In this document: positions 1-8,357 of the stretch, in pieces
How the letters are laid out: each line of letters begins with the position of its first letter
How positions within the stretch are numbered: position 1 is the first letter of the stretch
Assembly (NCBI GenBank): GCA_012841485.1
Contig: DUUU01000603.1
Span: 1-30,443, forward strand
Reading direction: 5' to 3'
Source: Armatimonadota bacterium
Lineage (GTDB): Bacteria; Armatimonadota; JAAZEB01
Length of the DNA stretch: 30,443 nt
The notes under the pieces: model-generated
The model's database searches: none
Told to the model about the DNA's origin: nothing
Seen by the model: the letters and a program-made list of their open reading frames with translations, nothing else
Position numbers and translations under genes: made by a program

Positions 1-2
1 CC

Positions 3-863
3 GCGTGGGCAACGGGCCTCAACCGGCCTCATGGGATCGCCTTCCACGATGGTTTCCTCTATGTGGCTGAGACGGATGCCGTCGTGCGGTGGAGGTATCA
101 GCCAGGGGCACAGCGGGCGCCCGGGGCGCCGGAGCGCGTCGCCAGCCTGCCTGGCGGGGGCGGCCACTGGACCCGCACCCTCCGCTTCGGGCCGGACGGC
201 AGGATGTACGTCTCTGTCGGCTCCACCTGCAACGTCTGCATCGAGGAGAACCCAAGGCGCGCGGCCCTCCTTCAGTTTGCGCCTGATGGGAGCGGCGAGC
301 GGATCTTCGCCAGCGGGCTGCGCAACACGGTGGGTTTCGATTGGGATGCCCAGGGCCGGCTATGGGGCGTGGACAACGGTGCCGATAACCTGGGCGACAA
401 CTTCCCTCCCGAGGAGCTGAACCGTATCCGTGACGGGGGCTTCTATGGGTGGCCCTATGCCCACGGCGATTGCGTGCCCGACCCGCGGTATGGTACCCGC
501 CGCCCGGAGATGGTGGAGAGGTGCATTCCCCCGGCATTCAAGATCACGGCGCACTCGGCGCCGCTCGGTATCGTCTTCTACCAGGCGGAGCAGTTTCCAC
601 AGGCATACCGCGGCGATGCCTTCGTGACCCTCCACGGCTCGTGGAACCGGAGCGCCCCCAGCGGCTACAAGGTGATCCACATCCACTTCTCGAACGGCCA
701 GCCCGCGACCATGACCGACTTCATCACCGGTTTTGGGCAAGGGCGGAGCGCCTGGGCGCGCCCGGTGGGGATCGTCGTCGGCCCGGATGGCAGCCTCTTC
801 CTCAGCGACGACCGCGCCGGGAATATCTGGCGCATCCGCTACACCGGCCCCAGCGGGTCATAG
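3..863 (+). CDS. PQQ-dependent sugar dehydrogenase (GSDH family), 5'-truncated
   Basis: The reading frame is open from base 3 with no stop upstream, so the gene begins outside the window and only about 286 C-terminal residues are present. The visible part has the six-bladed propeller signatures of glucose/sorbosone dehydrogenases (GSDH, Pfam PF07995): GLNRPHGIAFHDGFLYVAET near the left edge, a DNGADNLGDN loop followed by PEELNRI and YGWPY, then GSWNRSAPSGYKV, and a final blade ending in DDRAGNIWRIRY. Family members oxidise sugars or sorbosone in the periplasm using pyrroloquinoline quinone; the substrate here cannot be read. A GTG at 63 is in frame but lies inside a conserved blade, so it is not the true start. 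The family call is firm. Enzymatic activity is inference, since related propellers sometimes lack PQQ. Confidence 0.88.
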   Translation, partial: AWATGLNRPHGIAFHDGFLYVAETDAVVRWRYQPGAQRAPGAPERVASLPGGGGHWTRTLRFGPDGRMYVSVGSTCNVCIEENPRRAALLQFAPDGSGERIFASGLRNTVGFDWDAQGRLWGVDNGADNLGDNFPPEELNRIRDGGFYGWPYAHGDCVPDPRYGTRRPEMVERCIPPAFKITAHSAPLGIVFYQAEQFPQAYRGDAFVTLHGSWNRSAPSGYKVIHIHFSNGQPATMTDFITGFGQGRSAWARPVGIVVGPDGSLFLSDDRAGNIWRIRYTGPSGS

Positions 864-896
864 ATCCCCGGCGCCTTATCTGCCATCCCGATCCGG

Positions 897-911
897 GGCG
901 GCATGGCCGCC
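897..911 (+). terminator. GC hairpin after the sugar dehydrogenase gene
   Basis: GGCGGC and GCCGCC form a perfect 6-bp stem around a 3-base loop, 33 bases after the stop codon. An alternative stem, CCCCGG (866-871) with CCGGGG (893-898), overlaps it. No T-run follows, so this is a weak terminator or 3'-end protection candidate. The rest of 864-1076 shows no gene and no convincing promoter. Confidence 0.3.
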
Positions 912-1076
912 GCAGCCTCCCATACGGCGCCTGGGCGTAGCTCCCGCTCGTGTCTCTCCCGCGCGTTCTTGCCCTTCATTCCTCTCGCCTGGGGGGAACC
1001 CCGGCGGATGTGGCGAACCAGCGTGAATAGCCGGGCGAGCGGGCAGGCATGAGCGAGTTCCGCCCCGGGATTCGAG

Positions 1077-1086
1077 AGGAGGAGGG
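1077..1086 (+). promoter_or_regulatory. Ribosome binding site that decides the DUF4091 gene start
   Basis: AGGAGGAGGG sits directly upstream of the ATG at 1088. It selects that codon over the in-frame ATG at 1049, which would put 13 charged residues in front of an otherwise clean signal peptide. Confidence 0.7.
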
Positions 1087-1087
1087 C

Positions 1088-3577
1088 ATGGAGAGACGGA
1101 TCCTTCTGGTTTGGGTGGCCATGCTCGCGTTGCTGGTGCCCGCGGGGCAGGCAAGCGCGGCCGAGCGGCTGTTTGGATGCGAGACAGATGCCGAGGTGTC
1201 GGCCTGGGTGAGCCGGTCGGGTGGGCAGGACCAGCTGGCGCGAGACGCGCGCTATGCCACGCAAGGCGAGTTCTCCATGCGCTTTGTCACCCCCGCCTGG
1301 AAGGAGGGGATGGCGCAGTGGCCTGCATTCGAGGTCGAGCCGCCCGTTTCGGACTGGCGCGGCTATGACCGGCTCATGGTCGATATCACCCATCCAAGCG
1401 ATGATGTGCACACGCTCTCGCTTTTTGTCTCCGACAGGAAGGTGCCGTTTCGCGAGGGGCTGAGGTATCGGTTCGACCTCCCGAAGCGGGGCTACCGCCG
1501 GTTCTTCGTGCCACTCAACTTCCCGGAGAAGGTGGACCGCAGTGATATTGGCATCCTCCACTTCTTCACGCAGCGTCCGGCCAGCGAGATGGTGCTCTAT
1601 ATCGACAACATCACTTTGCTGAAGCCGGGCGAGCAGCCTCCCGAGCCGCGCGTTGGGTTCGCAGCGCAGGTAGCGAAGCTCTTCCTGGATAGCCTCGGCG
1701 GGGTCGACGCCACCTTAGAGCAGAGCCGCGCCTCGCTCCTGCGCATTGCCGATACCCCGGCGCTGCGCCAGCGCGCGCGAGAGGAGATGGACGCTCTGGC
1801 GGCGCGCGCCCGGCGGGCGAGGGAGGAAGCCAGCTCTCCCAATCTCACCCTCGCGCGCCTCGAGATGCTCCGCAACGAGCTGGAGGGGCTGCCGGGCGAA
1901 GCCCGACGCCTGGAGTCCGTCTTCGGATTCCGGAAGGCGTTTGAGGGGTTGCGCCTGGGCGACACGCCGCTGCTCGTCGGGTTTGCCACCTCGATGGAGA
2001 AGCTCCTCCCGCGCCGGATGCCGTTCGAGCTCTCGGTTGATAGGCGCGTTGAACTCGCTCTGGCGCGCAACGAGCGAGAGAGCTTCCAGGTGGCGGTGAT
2101 GCCCCGCGATGAGGCGCTGAGGGGCGTTCGCGTGAGCGTGACCGACCTGAAGTCGCGCTCGGGGGCGGTGTTGCCCGCCGCCCGGATCGATTGTGACGTG
2201 GTGGGCTATGTGGAGACGAAGGCGCGCCCGCCCTACGAAGTCTCGCACGTGGGCTGGTGGCCCGATCCGATCCTCGACTTTCTTGGCCCCGTCGATGTGG
2301 CCCCGGGCGACCTCCAGAGCTTCTGGGTGCGCGTGCATGCCACGAAGGACCAGGCGCCCGGCCTCTATGAGGGCACGCTCCAGGTGGCGGCGGAGGGCGC
2401 GAGGCCACTCTCCTTCCCGCTGGCGGTGCGCGTCTACAACTTCACCCTCCCGGACCACACCCCGCTCCCCACGGCGATCACCTTCAACGAGCTGAAATCG
2501 CAGATGGGCGGCGCGAAGCGCTGGGCGGAGATGAAGCACCGATGGGCCGACTTCCTCGCCGACTACTACATCGACTACGATAACCTCTACCGGCAGGGCC
2601 CGCCCGATTGGGAGATCATCAAGCGGCTCCATGATCAGGGCCGGCTCGTCGCTTTCAACCTGGGGAACGTCTTCAACGCAGGCACCAAGGCGGAGGGGTT
2701 TGAGGAAGCAATCGCCGCGACGGTGGCGCGGCTGCGCCCGGCCTACGAGAAGGCGAAGGAGCTGGGCATTCTGGATCACGCCTACATCTATGGCTTCGAC
2801 GAGCGCCCCAAGGAGCAGTTTCCGCTTCTGGAACGCTCCGCGCAGGCGCTTCGCGAGGCCTTCCCCGACGTCCTCTTGATGACGACCAGCTACGACGACA
2901 GCTTTGGCCTGGAGTCAGAAGTGAAGACGATGGGCGCCTGGTGTCCGCTCACGCCCAAGTTTGACCCGGAGCGCGTCAAGCGGGCGCGCGCCGCCGGGAA
3001 GAAGGTGTGGTGGTACATCTGTTGCAGCCCGCACCGTCCCTACGCCAACTGGTTCGTCGAATCGGACGCCATCGAGGCGCGCCTCCTCATGGGCGCCATG
3101 ACGGCGAAGTACCGCCCCGACGGATTCCTCTACTACGCGCTCGCCAAGTGGAACAACAACAAGCCGATTGAGAGCGGGCCCTTCACCGAGTGGAACCCCG
3201 TGAGCTGGACCACCTACCACGGAGACGGTTCCCTCTTCTGCAGCGGCCCAGGTGGGAAGCCGGTGCCTACCATCCGTCTGGAGAACTACCGCGACGGCAT
3301 GGAGGACTTTGCCTATGCGTGCATCCTGGAGGAGTGCATCCGGAGATGCCAGGCGAAGGGCGAGCGGCTTACCGCGCGCGAGCGGGAATGGCTGGCCGAG
3401 GCGCGCGAGGCGTTGCCAGTGCCCGAGACGCTGGTGAAGACAGTGGCCGAGTATTCGCACGACCCGAAGCCGCTCTACGCCTGGCGCAACCGCGTCGGCG
3501 AGCTGATCGACCGTTCGGGAGTGCCCGACCCGGATCCCTGGGGGAAGGAGTTCGGAGTGCGCGGCTTTGGAAGGTAG
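1088..3577 (+). CDS. Secreted DUF4091 (glycoside-hydrolase-like) protein
   Basis: The 829-residue protein begins with a signal peptide (residues 1 to about 25, positive start, hydrophobic core, cleavage near AQASAAE-like small residues). Residues about 25-170 look like a galactose-binding or CBM-type beta-sandwich: VSDWRGYDRLMVDI, SLFVSDRKVPF and a YIDNITLLKPG ending are typical of such modules. A helical linker follows, then a beta domain and a C-terminal DUF4091 domain (Pfam PF13320), recognisable from YGFDERP around D571-E572, WWYICCSPHRPYANWF from W641, and DGFLYYALAKWN. DUF4091 proteins resemble TIM-barrel glycoside hydrolases, and the acidic pair at 571-572 is a plausible catalytic site. 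No substrate is known for the family in general. The gene lies 7 bases before the sulfatase gene, so co-transcription and a shared carbohydrate substrate are likely but inferred. Confidence 0.85.
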   Translation: MERRILLVWVAMLALLVPAGQASAAERLFGCETDAEVSAWVSRSGGQDQLARDARYATQGEFSMRFVTPAWKEGMAQWPAFEVEPPVSDWRGYDRLMVDITHPSDDVHTLSLFVSDRKVPFREGLRYRFDLPKRGYRRFFVPLNFPEKVDRSDIGILHFFTQRPASEMVLYIDNITLLKPGEQPPEPRVGFAAQVAKLFLDSLGGVDATLEQSRASLLRIADTPALRQRAREEMDALAARARRAREEASSPNLTLARLEMLRNELEGLPGEARRLESVFGFRKAFEGLRLGDTPLLVGFATSMEKLLPRRMPFELSVDRRVELALARNERESFQVAVMPRDEALRGVRVSVTDLKSRSGAVLPAARIDCDVVGYVETKARPPYEVSHVGWWPDPILDFLGPVDVAPGDLQSFWVRVHATKDQAPGLYEGTLQVAAEGARPLSFPLAVRVYNFTLPDHTPLPTAITFNELKSQMGGAKRWAEMKHRWADFLADYYIDYDNLYRQGPPDWEIIKRLHDQGRLVAFNLGNVFNAGTKAEGFEEAIAATVARLRPAYEKAKELGILDHAYIYGFDERPKEQFPLLERSAQALREAFPDVLLMTTSYDDSFGLESEVKTMGAWCPLTPKFDPERVKRARAAGKKVWWYICCSPHRPYANWFVESDAIEARLLMGAMTAKYRPDGFLYYALAKWNNNKPIESGPFTEWNPVSWTTYHGDGSLFCSGPGGKPVPTIRLENYRDGMEDFAYACILEECIRRCQAKGERLTAREREWLAEAREALPVPETLVKTVAEYSHDPKPLYAWRNRVGELIDRSGVPDPDPWGKEFGVRGFGR

Positions 3578-3584
3578 GTGAGCG

Positions 3585-5030
3585 ATGGCAAGCGAGCGAC
3601 CCAACCTCCTGCTGATCTGCGTCGATCAGTGGCGCGGCGATAGCCTGGGAGTGGCGGGCCACCCCGTGGTCGAGACTCCGCACCTGGATGCGCTGGCGCA
3701 GACCGGGGCTCTCTTCACCCAGGCCTACTCGGCGTGCCCCTCGTGCATTGCCGCGCGATCGGCGCTCTTCACCGGGCTCTCGCCCCGGCGTCACGGCTTC
3801 GTCGGCTACCGCGATGGCGTCCACTGGCAGTACCCGGTGACGCTGGCAGGCACGCTGGCGAGCGCCGGGTATCACACCCAGTGTGTCGGGAAGATGCACG
3901 TCTACCCCGAGCGCAACCTGATGGGCTTCCACAACGTGGTCCTGCACGATGGCTACCTCCACTTCGCGCGCAGTCAACACCGGGACCATGGCCTGATTGA
4001 CGACTACCTCCCCTGGCTGCGCGAGAAGCTGGGCGACCCCAACGTCGATTACACCGACACGGGCATCGGCTGCAATGGCTATGCCGTACGCCCCTGGATC
4101 TACGACGACCGGCTCCATCCGACCAGCTGGGTGACCACCCAGGGCATCGACTTCCTCCGCCGGCGCGATCCCAGCCGGCCGTTCTTCCTGATGCTCTCGT
4201 ATCACCGGCCGCATCCGCCCCTGGATCCGCCGCGCTGCTTCCTGGAGCGGTATCTGCGAAAGGATCTGCCACCGCTGCCGGTGGGCGATTGGGTGGACCA
4301 CGAGCTTCCGGCGCTTCGCGGCCTGGACAGCCCGGTGCCACGCGACCCGGAGCAGATCGACCTGGCCCGGCGCGCCTACTATGCCCAGCTCTCGCACATT
4401 GACCAGCAGATCAACCGCATGGTGGTCGCCCTGCACGAGTATGGCCTGCTGCACGACACGGCGATCCTCTTCACCTCCGATCACGGCGATATGCTCTATG
4501 ATCACAACTACATCGCCAAGTCGCTGCCGTATGATGGCTCTTGCCGCGTGCCCTTCATCCTGCATCTTCCCGGCAAGGGCGTATGGGATGGGAAGCCGGG
4601 GCAGCAGATCGACGCGCCCGTGGAGCTGCGCGATATCTTCCCGACGCTCTGTGACCTCGCCGGAGTGCCGATTCCCGAGGGGTTAGATGGTGCGAGCGTG
4701 CTTCCGCTCCTGCGCGGCGAGGAGCGTGGCTGGCGCGAGTACCTTCACGGCGAGCATGCCGCCGGCCAGCAATCGAACCACTGGATGACCGATGGGCGGG
4801 AGAAGTATGCCTGGTTTAGCCAGACCGGGTGCGAGCAGCTCTTCGAGATCGCGACGGACCCGCAGGAGCGGCACGACCTGGCCCCGCTCCGGCAGGACCG
4901 CGTCGCCTTTTGGCGGCGAAAGCTGGCGCGCGAGTTGGATGGCCGTCCGGAAGGCTTTGTTCAGGAAGGCAAGATCGTGGTCGGCCGGCCGGTCTCATCG
5001 ACGCTGGCGCACGCCGGCGTGGGCGTGTAG
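3585..5030 (+). CDS. Sulfatase (Cys-type, arylsulfatase/alkaline-phosphatase superfamily)
   Basis: The 481-residue protein opens with the sulfatase core NLLLICVDQWRGDSLG, where D14 is a metal ligand. The nucleophile motif is C54-I-A-A-R58, matching the (C/S)-x-(P/A)-x-R signature; C54 would be converted to formylglycine by a maturase not seen in this window. The second metal site is D299-H-G-D302, followed by the expected lysine at K312 in YIAKS. Sulfatases of this type hydrolyse sulfate esters of sugars or small molecules. No signal peptide is visible, so cytosolic action is likely unless the start is wrong. The start is the ATG with GGTGAGCG just upstream, 7 bases after the DUF4091 stop. 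The neighbours suggest a sulfated glycan or glycolipid as substrate, which is inference. Confidence 0.92.
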   Translation: MASERPNLLLICVDQWRGDSLGVAGHPVVETPHLDALAQTGALFTQAYSACPSCIAARSALFTGLSPRRHGFVGYRDGVHWQYPVTLAGTLASAGYHTQCVGKMHVYPERNLMGFHNVVLHDGYLHFARSQHRDHGLIDDYLPWLREKLGDPNVDYTDTGIGCNGYAVRPWIYDDRLHPTSWVTTQGIDFLRRRDPSRPFFLMLSYHRPHPPLDPPRCFLERYLRKDLPPLPVGDWVDHELPALRGLDSPVPRDPEQIDLARRAYYAQLSHIDQQINRMVVALHEYGLLHDTAILFTSDHGDMLYDHNYIAKSLPYDGSCRVPFILHLPGKGVWDGKPGQQIDAPVELRDIFPTLCDLAGVPIPEGLDGASVLPLLRGEERGWREYLHGEHAAGQQSNHWMTDGREKYAWFSQTGCEQLFEIATDPQERHDLAPLRQDRVAFWRRKLARELDGRPEGFVQEGKIVVGRPVSSTLAHAGVGV

Positions 5031-5074
5031 GTGACCAGGAGCGCTACGGCGGAGATAGGAATAGAGGGACGTTG

Positions 5075-5668
5075 ATGGACGAGAGCGAAACGGACGCGCC
5101 TTTGCCGCAAGAGGCCCCGGTGCCGCGAGCGGCGCCGGAGGACTCGCCGACGCTCGAAGGGCTGTTCGAGGCGGCGCTCTGGCACAGCCGGTTCTTGCTG
5201 GTGGTCCCGGTTATCGTGGGGATCCTCATGGCCGCGGGCACCTTCTACCTGGCATGCGTGGATACGGTCTACCTCCTCGGGCTGGCCAGTCGTATCGCCG
5301 ATACCACGCTGACGGAGGAGATGCGCCAGGGACTGCGCGCCGAGATCATGGCGAGTGTTGTCAGTGTGATCGCCATCTGTGCGATCGGCGGCGCGCTGGT
5401 TCTCTTCTCCATCGGCCTCTACCAGCTCTTCATCAAGCGGCTCGCGGAGGTGGAGCGCGCGGAGACGGCGGATCTGCTGCGCATCCACACCCTCGATGCT
5501 CTCACCGGCCGCTTGATTAAGCTGGTGATGCTGGCGCTCGTCATGGAGCTTGTGCACCACGCGTTCCTCCAGCAGTATGCGGGCTCGCTGGATCTGTTCT
5601 TCCTGTCGGGGGCCATCCTCCTGATAGGTCTGGCGTTTCTCTTCACCGTGCGCCTCAGAAGGAACTGA
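5075..5668 (+). CDS. UPF0114/YqhA family membrane protein
   Basis: A 197-residue integral membrane protein with about four hydrophobic segments (residues roughly 40-62, 93-121, 148-164 and 172-192). The conserved UPF0114 (YqhA, Pfam PF03350) opening LFEAALWHSRFLLVVPVIVG is present at about 30-49. The function of the family is unknown. An acidic, proline-rich extension of about 25 residues precedes the family core. The ATG at 5075 is chosen because AGAGGGA lies 5 bases upstream and because the longer open frame from 4829 overlaps the sulfatase gene. A TTG one codon earlier is also possible. It sits 44 bases after the sulfatase and may be in the same transcript; a functional link to it is not evident. 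Confidence 0.8.
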   Translation: MDESETDAPLPQEAPVPRAAPEDSPTLEGLFEAALWHSRFLLVVPVIVGILMAAGTFYLACVDTVYLLGLASRIADTTLTEEMRQGLRAEIMASVVSVIAICAIGGALVLFSIGLYQLFIKRLAEVERAETADLLRIHTLDALTGRLIKLVMLALVMELVHHAFLQQYAGSLDLFFLSGAILLIGLAFLFTVRLRRN

Positions 5669-5698
5669 GGAGGGGCCGCCCTGGGGCTGCTCCCCTCC
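5669..5698 (+). terminator. GC hairpin after the UPF0114 gene
   Basis: GGAGGGG (5669-5675) pairs perfectly with CCCCTCC (5692-5698) immediately after the TGA stop. No T-tract follows. It may be an atypical terminator or an mRNA-end stabiliser. The remainder of the gap to 5854 shows nothing else apart from the next gene's GGGAG ribosome binding site at 5842-5846. Confidence 0.4.
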
Positions 5699-5854
5699 GT
5701 CTGAGAGAGAACCGGGAGCAACTGGCGTCCGTTGGCTGGGCGCGAGCGGCCTTGCTGCGAATCCCAAGGCGCCCGATGGGCCCTCGCGCTTGACAGAGCC
5801 TGCGGCAGCCGCTGGCGGGCAGCGGCATGCCGTTGGCGGAAGGGAGCGAGGCAG

Positions 5855-7300
5855 ATGGTGCCGCATGGTAGCCGATGGCGCATCGCGGCCAGCCTGGCCG
5901 TCGGGCTCGCTTGCATCGCGCCTGTTGTAGCAGAGGAGGACAAGAGAAAGACGTCCGCGCCCTTGCGACCCGTGGTAGAGGTCGAAGAGGACGTTTACCT
6001 CTTCGAGCCGGCGGATAACGGCGCGGACCCGATGTGGTGCTGGGGATCGACCTGCCTGACGCGGGCGGGGGGCGAGCTTTTCGCGAGCGGCCTGGAAACG
6101 CTGAAGGAGTACCGGCCGCTGAACAACGTGCGCTGGCTTCTCTTCCGGCGGGGCGCGGAGGGGTGGGAACGGGTCGCGGCGGATGAGAAGGGGCGCACGC
6201 GCGAGCCGTGCCCGATTGTTGGCTTCTCCGATGGCCAGCTTTTTCTCTCGGCCAACCCGACGCTGTTGACCGATCCCAAGGCGGAGGGCGGCGGCCCCGC
6301 GCGCCCGGAGATCCTCCGCTTCGATGCGAAAAACCTGAAGGCGGGCTACGAGACGCTCGTCCCCGAGTGGGAGGGCGAGCCCGGCTTCAATGCCCACTCC
6401 TATCGCACCTTTGCAGCCGATGGCCCGGGGCGCGAGATCATCCTCTTTCAGAATATCGGCTATGACTATGCTGAGTGGAGCTTCCGCGGCCGCGACGGGC
6501 GGTGGGCCGCGCGCGGCCGGCTCGTCTGGCCGCCCAAGGAGGAGACGGTCGAGATGGCTCCCTATCATGAGAAATCGGACCGCCTCACCTACCCGAACGT
6601 GGTGCTGAAAGACCGCGCCGTTCACTTCTGCGGGGCCGCCGCCTACAACACCTGGGCGCGCGTGAATACCCCGGACAAGGCCGGAAGAAAGTGGGGCAAC
6701 CGCTGGCGCCGGCTCTACTACACCTCGACGCCCGATATCGTTTCGGGCCAGTGGGGAGAGTGGCTCCTCCTGGCGAACACCCAGGAGACGGGCGGGTGGC
6801 TCTTCCCCGGTGACCTCTGGGTGGGGCCGGATGGCACAGCGCACGTCCTCTGGTATGAGGGGCCGATTGGCAAGGCGCTGCGCGACCAGTTCTTTCCGGA
6901 TATCAAGCGGACGTGGGCCTGGCAGTATGCCCGCATCCGCGACGGCAAGGTGATCTATCGGGGCACGCTCTTGCGGGGCGGCGAGGGGATCAGCGCCGAT
7001 ACGGCGGGCGAGGTCGGAGGCGCGCGCTTCCAGGTGACCCCGGACTACCGGCTCTTCGTCGTCTGCTTCCTGGTAAGGACCGACGAGAGTGGGCAGCGCG
7101 TGCCGGCCAACCGCGTCCTGGAGATTCTGCCGGACGGCAGCCCGGGCGAGTCGGTGGTCTTGCCGTTGCAGCACCCGCTGCGCGCCTTCTTCACGGCCAC
7201 GTCCCGCGGTGGCTCGCCTCCCTCGACGACGCTGGATCTGCTGGGCTACCGCCATGGCACGCAGAACAAGATCAGCTATGCCCGAGTACGCCTCTGGTGA
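5855..7300 (+). CDS. Secreted hypothetical protein, probable beta-propeller (BNR/sialidase-like)
   Basis: The ATG at 5855 gives a 481-residue protein with a clear signal peptide (residues 1 to about 27, cleavage near VVAEE). The frame is open farther upstream, but the extra residues are arginine- and cysteine-rich and lack a ribosome binding site. I do not recognise a named family. The mature protein contains repeated stretches in which an aromatic-rich strand is followed by a turn, for example MWCWGSTCLTRAGGELFASG, WLLFRRGAEGWERV, FFPDIKRTWAWQYARIRDGK and TPDYRLFVVCFLVRTDESGQ. These read like irregular propeller blades similar to BNR/sialidase folds. No catalytic motif can be assigned. It lies between the UPF0114 gene and another secreted repeat protein, so it probably belongs to the same secreted set. 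Binding or cleaving a sugar is only a guess. Confidence 0.7.
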   Translation: MVPHGSRWRIAASLAVGLACIAPVVAEEDKRKTSAPLRPVVEVEEDVYLFEPADNGADPMWCWGSTCLTRAGGELFASGLETLKEYRPLNNVRWLLFRRGAEGWERVAADEKGRTREPCPIVGFSDGQLFLSANPTLLTDPKAEGGGPARPEILRFDAKNLKAGYETLVPEWEGEPGFNAHSYRTFAADGPGREIILFQNIGYDYAEWSFRGRDGRWAARGRLVWPPKEETVEMAPYHEKSDRLTYPNVVLKDRAVHFCGAAAYNTWARVNTPDKAGRKWGNRWRRLYYTSTPDIVSGQWGEWLLLANTQETGGWLFPGDLWVGPDGTAHVLWYEGPIGKALRDQFFPDIKRTWAWQYARIRDGKVIYRGTLLRGGEGISADTAGEVGGARFQVTPDYRLFVVCFLVRTDESGQRVPANRVLEILPDGSPGESVVLPLQHPLRAFFTATSRGGSPPSTTLDLLGYRHGTQNKISYARVRLW

Positions 7301-7330
7301 TAGGCCTCGGAAGCGGTGAGGGGGGATTCG

Positions 7331-8347
7331 ATGAAGAGTGACGAATGTGTGGTGAAGGGAGGAGTTGGCCTATGGCAAGGACAAGGGAGGGGCCGGCCGG
7401 CGGCATGGGCCGCGGGGATGGTGGCTGCCGGCGCGCTTCTCCTGGGAGGCGCCAGTATGGCGGAGAAGGGCAAGCGATTGAGTGGCGAATGGGAGCGCGT
7501 GGTGGAGAAGGCGGCGTTCTCCACGCGAGATACCGCCGAGGATGTGGTGTTTCAGGGCAAGATGTGGCTGAGCAACGGCTACCATGTCGGCAACGTCCTC
7601 TCGCGCGACCTCTGGAGCTCCACCGATGGCGTGAACTGGACGCTCGTCAGTGATAGGACGCCCTATGATGGCTATAGCGAGATGGTGGTCTTCCAGGGGA
7701 AGCTGTGGGCGATCAAGGGGAGCGTCTGGAACTCGACCGATGGGATCGCGTGGGAACGGGTGAGTGAAAAGACGCCGTTCGGCACGCGAGGCTATGGCGA
7801 GATCGTCGTCCACGATGGCCGGATGTGGCACCTGGGAAGCGGCAAGGATGTCTGGTGGACAACTGATGGCGTGAAGTGGACGTGCGCCACGCCGGAAGCG
7901 CCGTGGGGAGCGCGCTATGCCGCCGCGGTCGCTGTCTATGGCGGAAGGCTCTGGCTGATAGGGGGCGCCACTCACGAGGCGAGCGAGCCGCCCGAGAAGT
8001 ACTATCCGAAGTTCACCACTCACAACGATGTCTGGTATTCCGAGGACGGCGTGGAGTGGACGCGGGTCCTGGAGCACGCACCTTGGGCAGAGCGCATGTG
8101 GTTCCCAGCTATCGTCTATGCCGGCCGGCTGTGGGTGCTGGGCGGGTTCAGCAACCGGCGTGGCGAGAACCTGGATGATGTCTGGTACACCGAGGACGGA
8201 ACCTCCTGGCAACGCTTCGAGTCGCCGGTGGGGTTCTCGGCACGGCATGAGCCTAGCTGCTACGTCTTCCAGGACGCCCTCTGGGTGGTAGCCGGGAACG
8301 CGTGGCCGCTGGTGAACGATGTGTGGCGACTGCGTGTCGCCGAGTAA
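7331..8347 (+). CDS. Exported Kelch/galactose-oxidase-like repeat protein
   Basis: The 338-residue protein starts at the ATG preceded by GAGGGGGGA with 5-base spacing; a GTG at 7316 is in frame but less well placed. A long N-terminal region with a hydrophobic stretch (about residues 24-43) looks like a signal peptide with an extended n-region. The body is built from about five repeats, each carrying a D-G-x-x-W turn (residues 99-103, 137-141, 179-183, 239-243, 289-293) and a preceding VFQGKLW- or YGGRLW-like strand with LIGG or VLGG. This is the pattern of Kelch or galactose-oxidase central-domain propellers. No copper-site residues are evident, so a binding or structural role is more likely than oxidation. 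It is 10 bases upstream of the ceramidase-like gene. Confidence 0.78.
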   Translation: MKSDECVVKGGVGLWQGQGRGRPAAWAAGMVAAGALLLGGASMAEKGKRLSGEWERVVEKAAFSTRDTAEDVVFQGKMWLSNGYHVGNVLSRDLWSSTDGVNWTLVSDRTPYDGYSEMVVFQGKLWAIKGSVWNSTDGIAWERVSEKTPFGTRGYGEIVVHDGRMWHLGSGKDVWWTTDGVKWTCATPEAPWGARYAAAVAVYGGRLWLIGGATHEASEPPEKYYPKFTTHNDVWYSEDGVEWTRVLEHAPWAERMWFPAIVYAGRLWVLGGFSNRRGENLDDVWYTEDGTSWQRFESPVGFSARHEPSCYVFQDALWVVAGNAWPLVNDVWRLRVAE

Positions 8348-8357
8348 GGAGCGCACG

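Noticed and set aside
4961..7255. Long minus-strand open frame of about 764 codons
   Set aside because: It lies antisense to the sulfatase, UPF0114 and propeller genes. Its sequence is rich in Arg, His and Pro with no recognisable domain, as expected for a GC-rich shadow frame.
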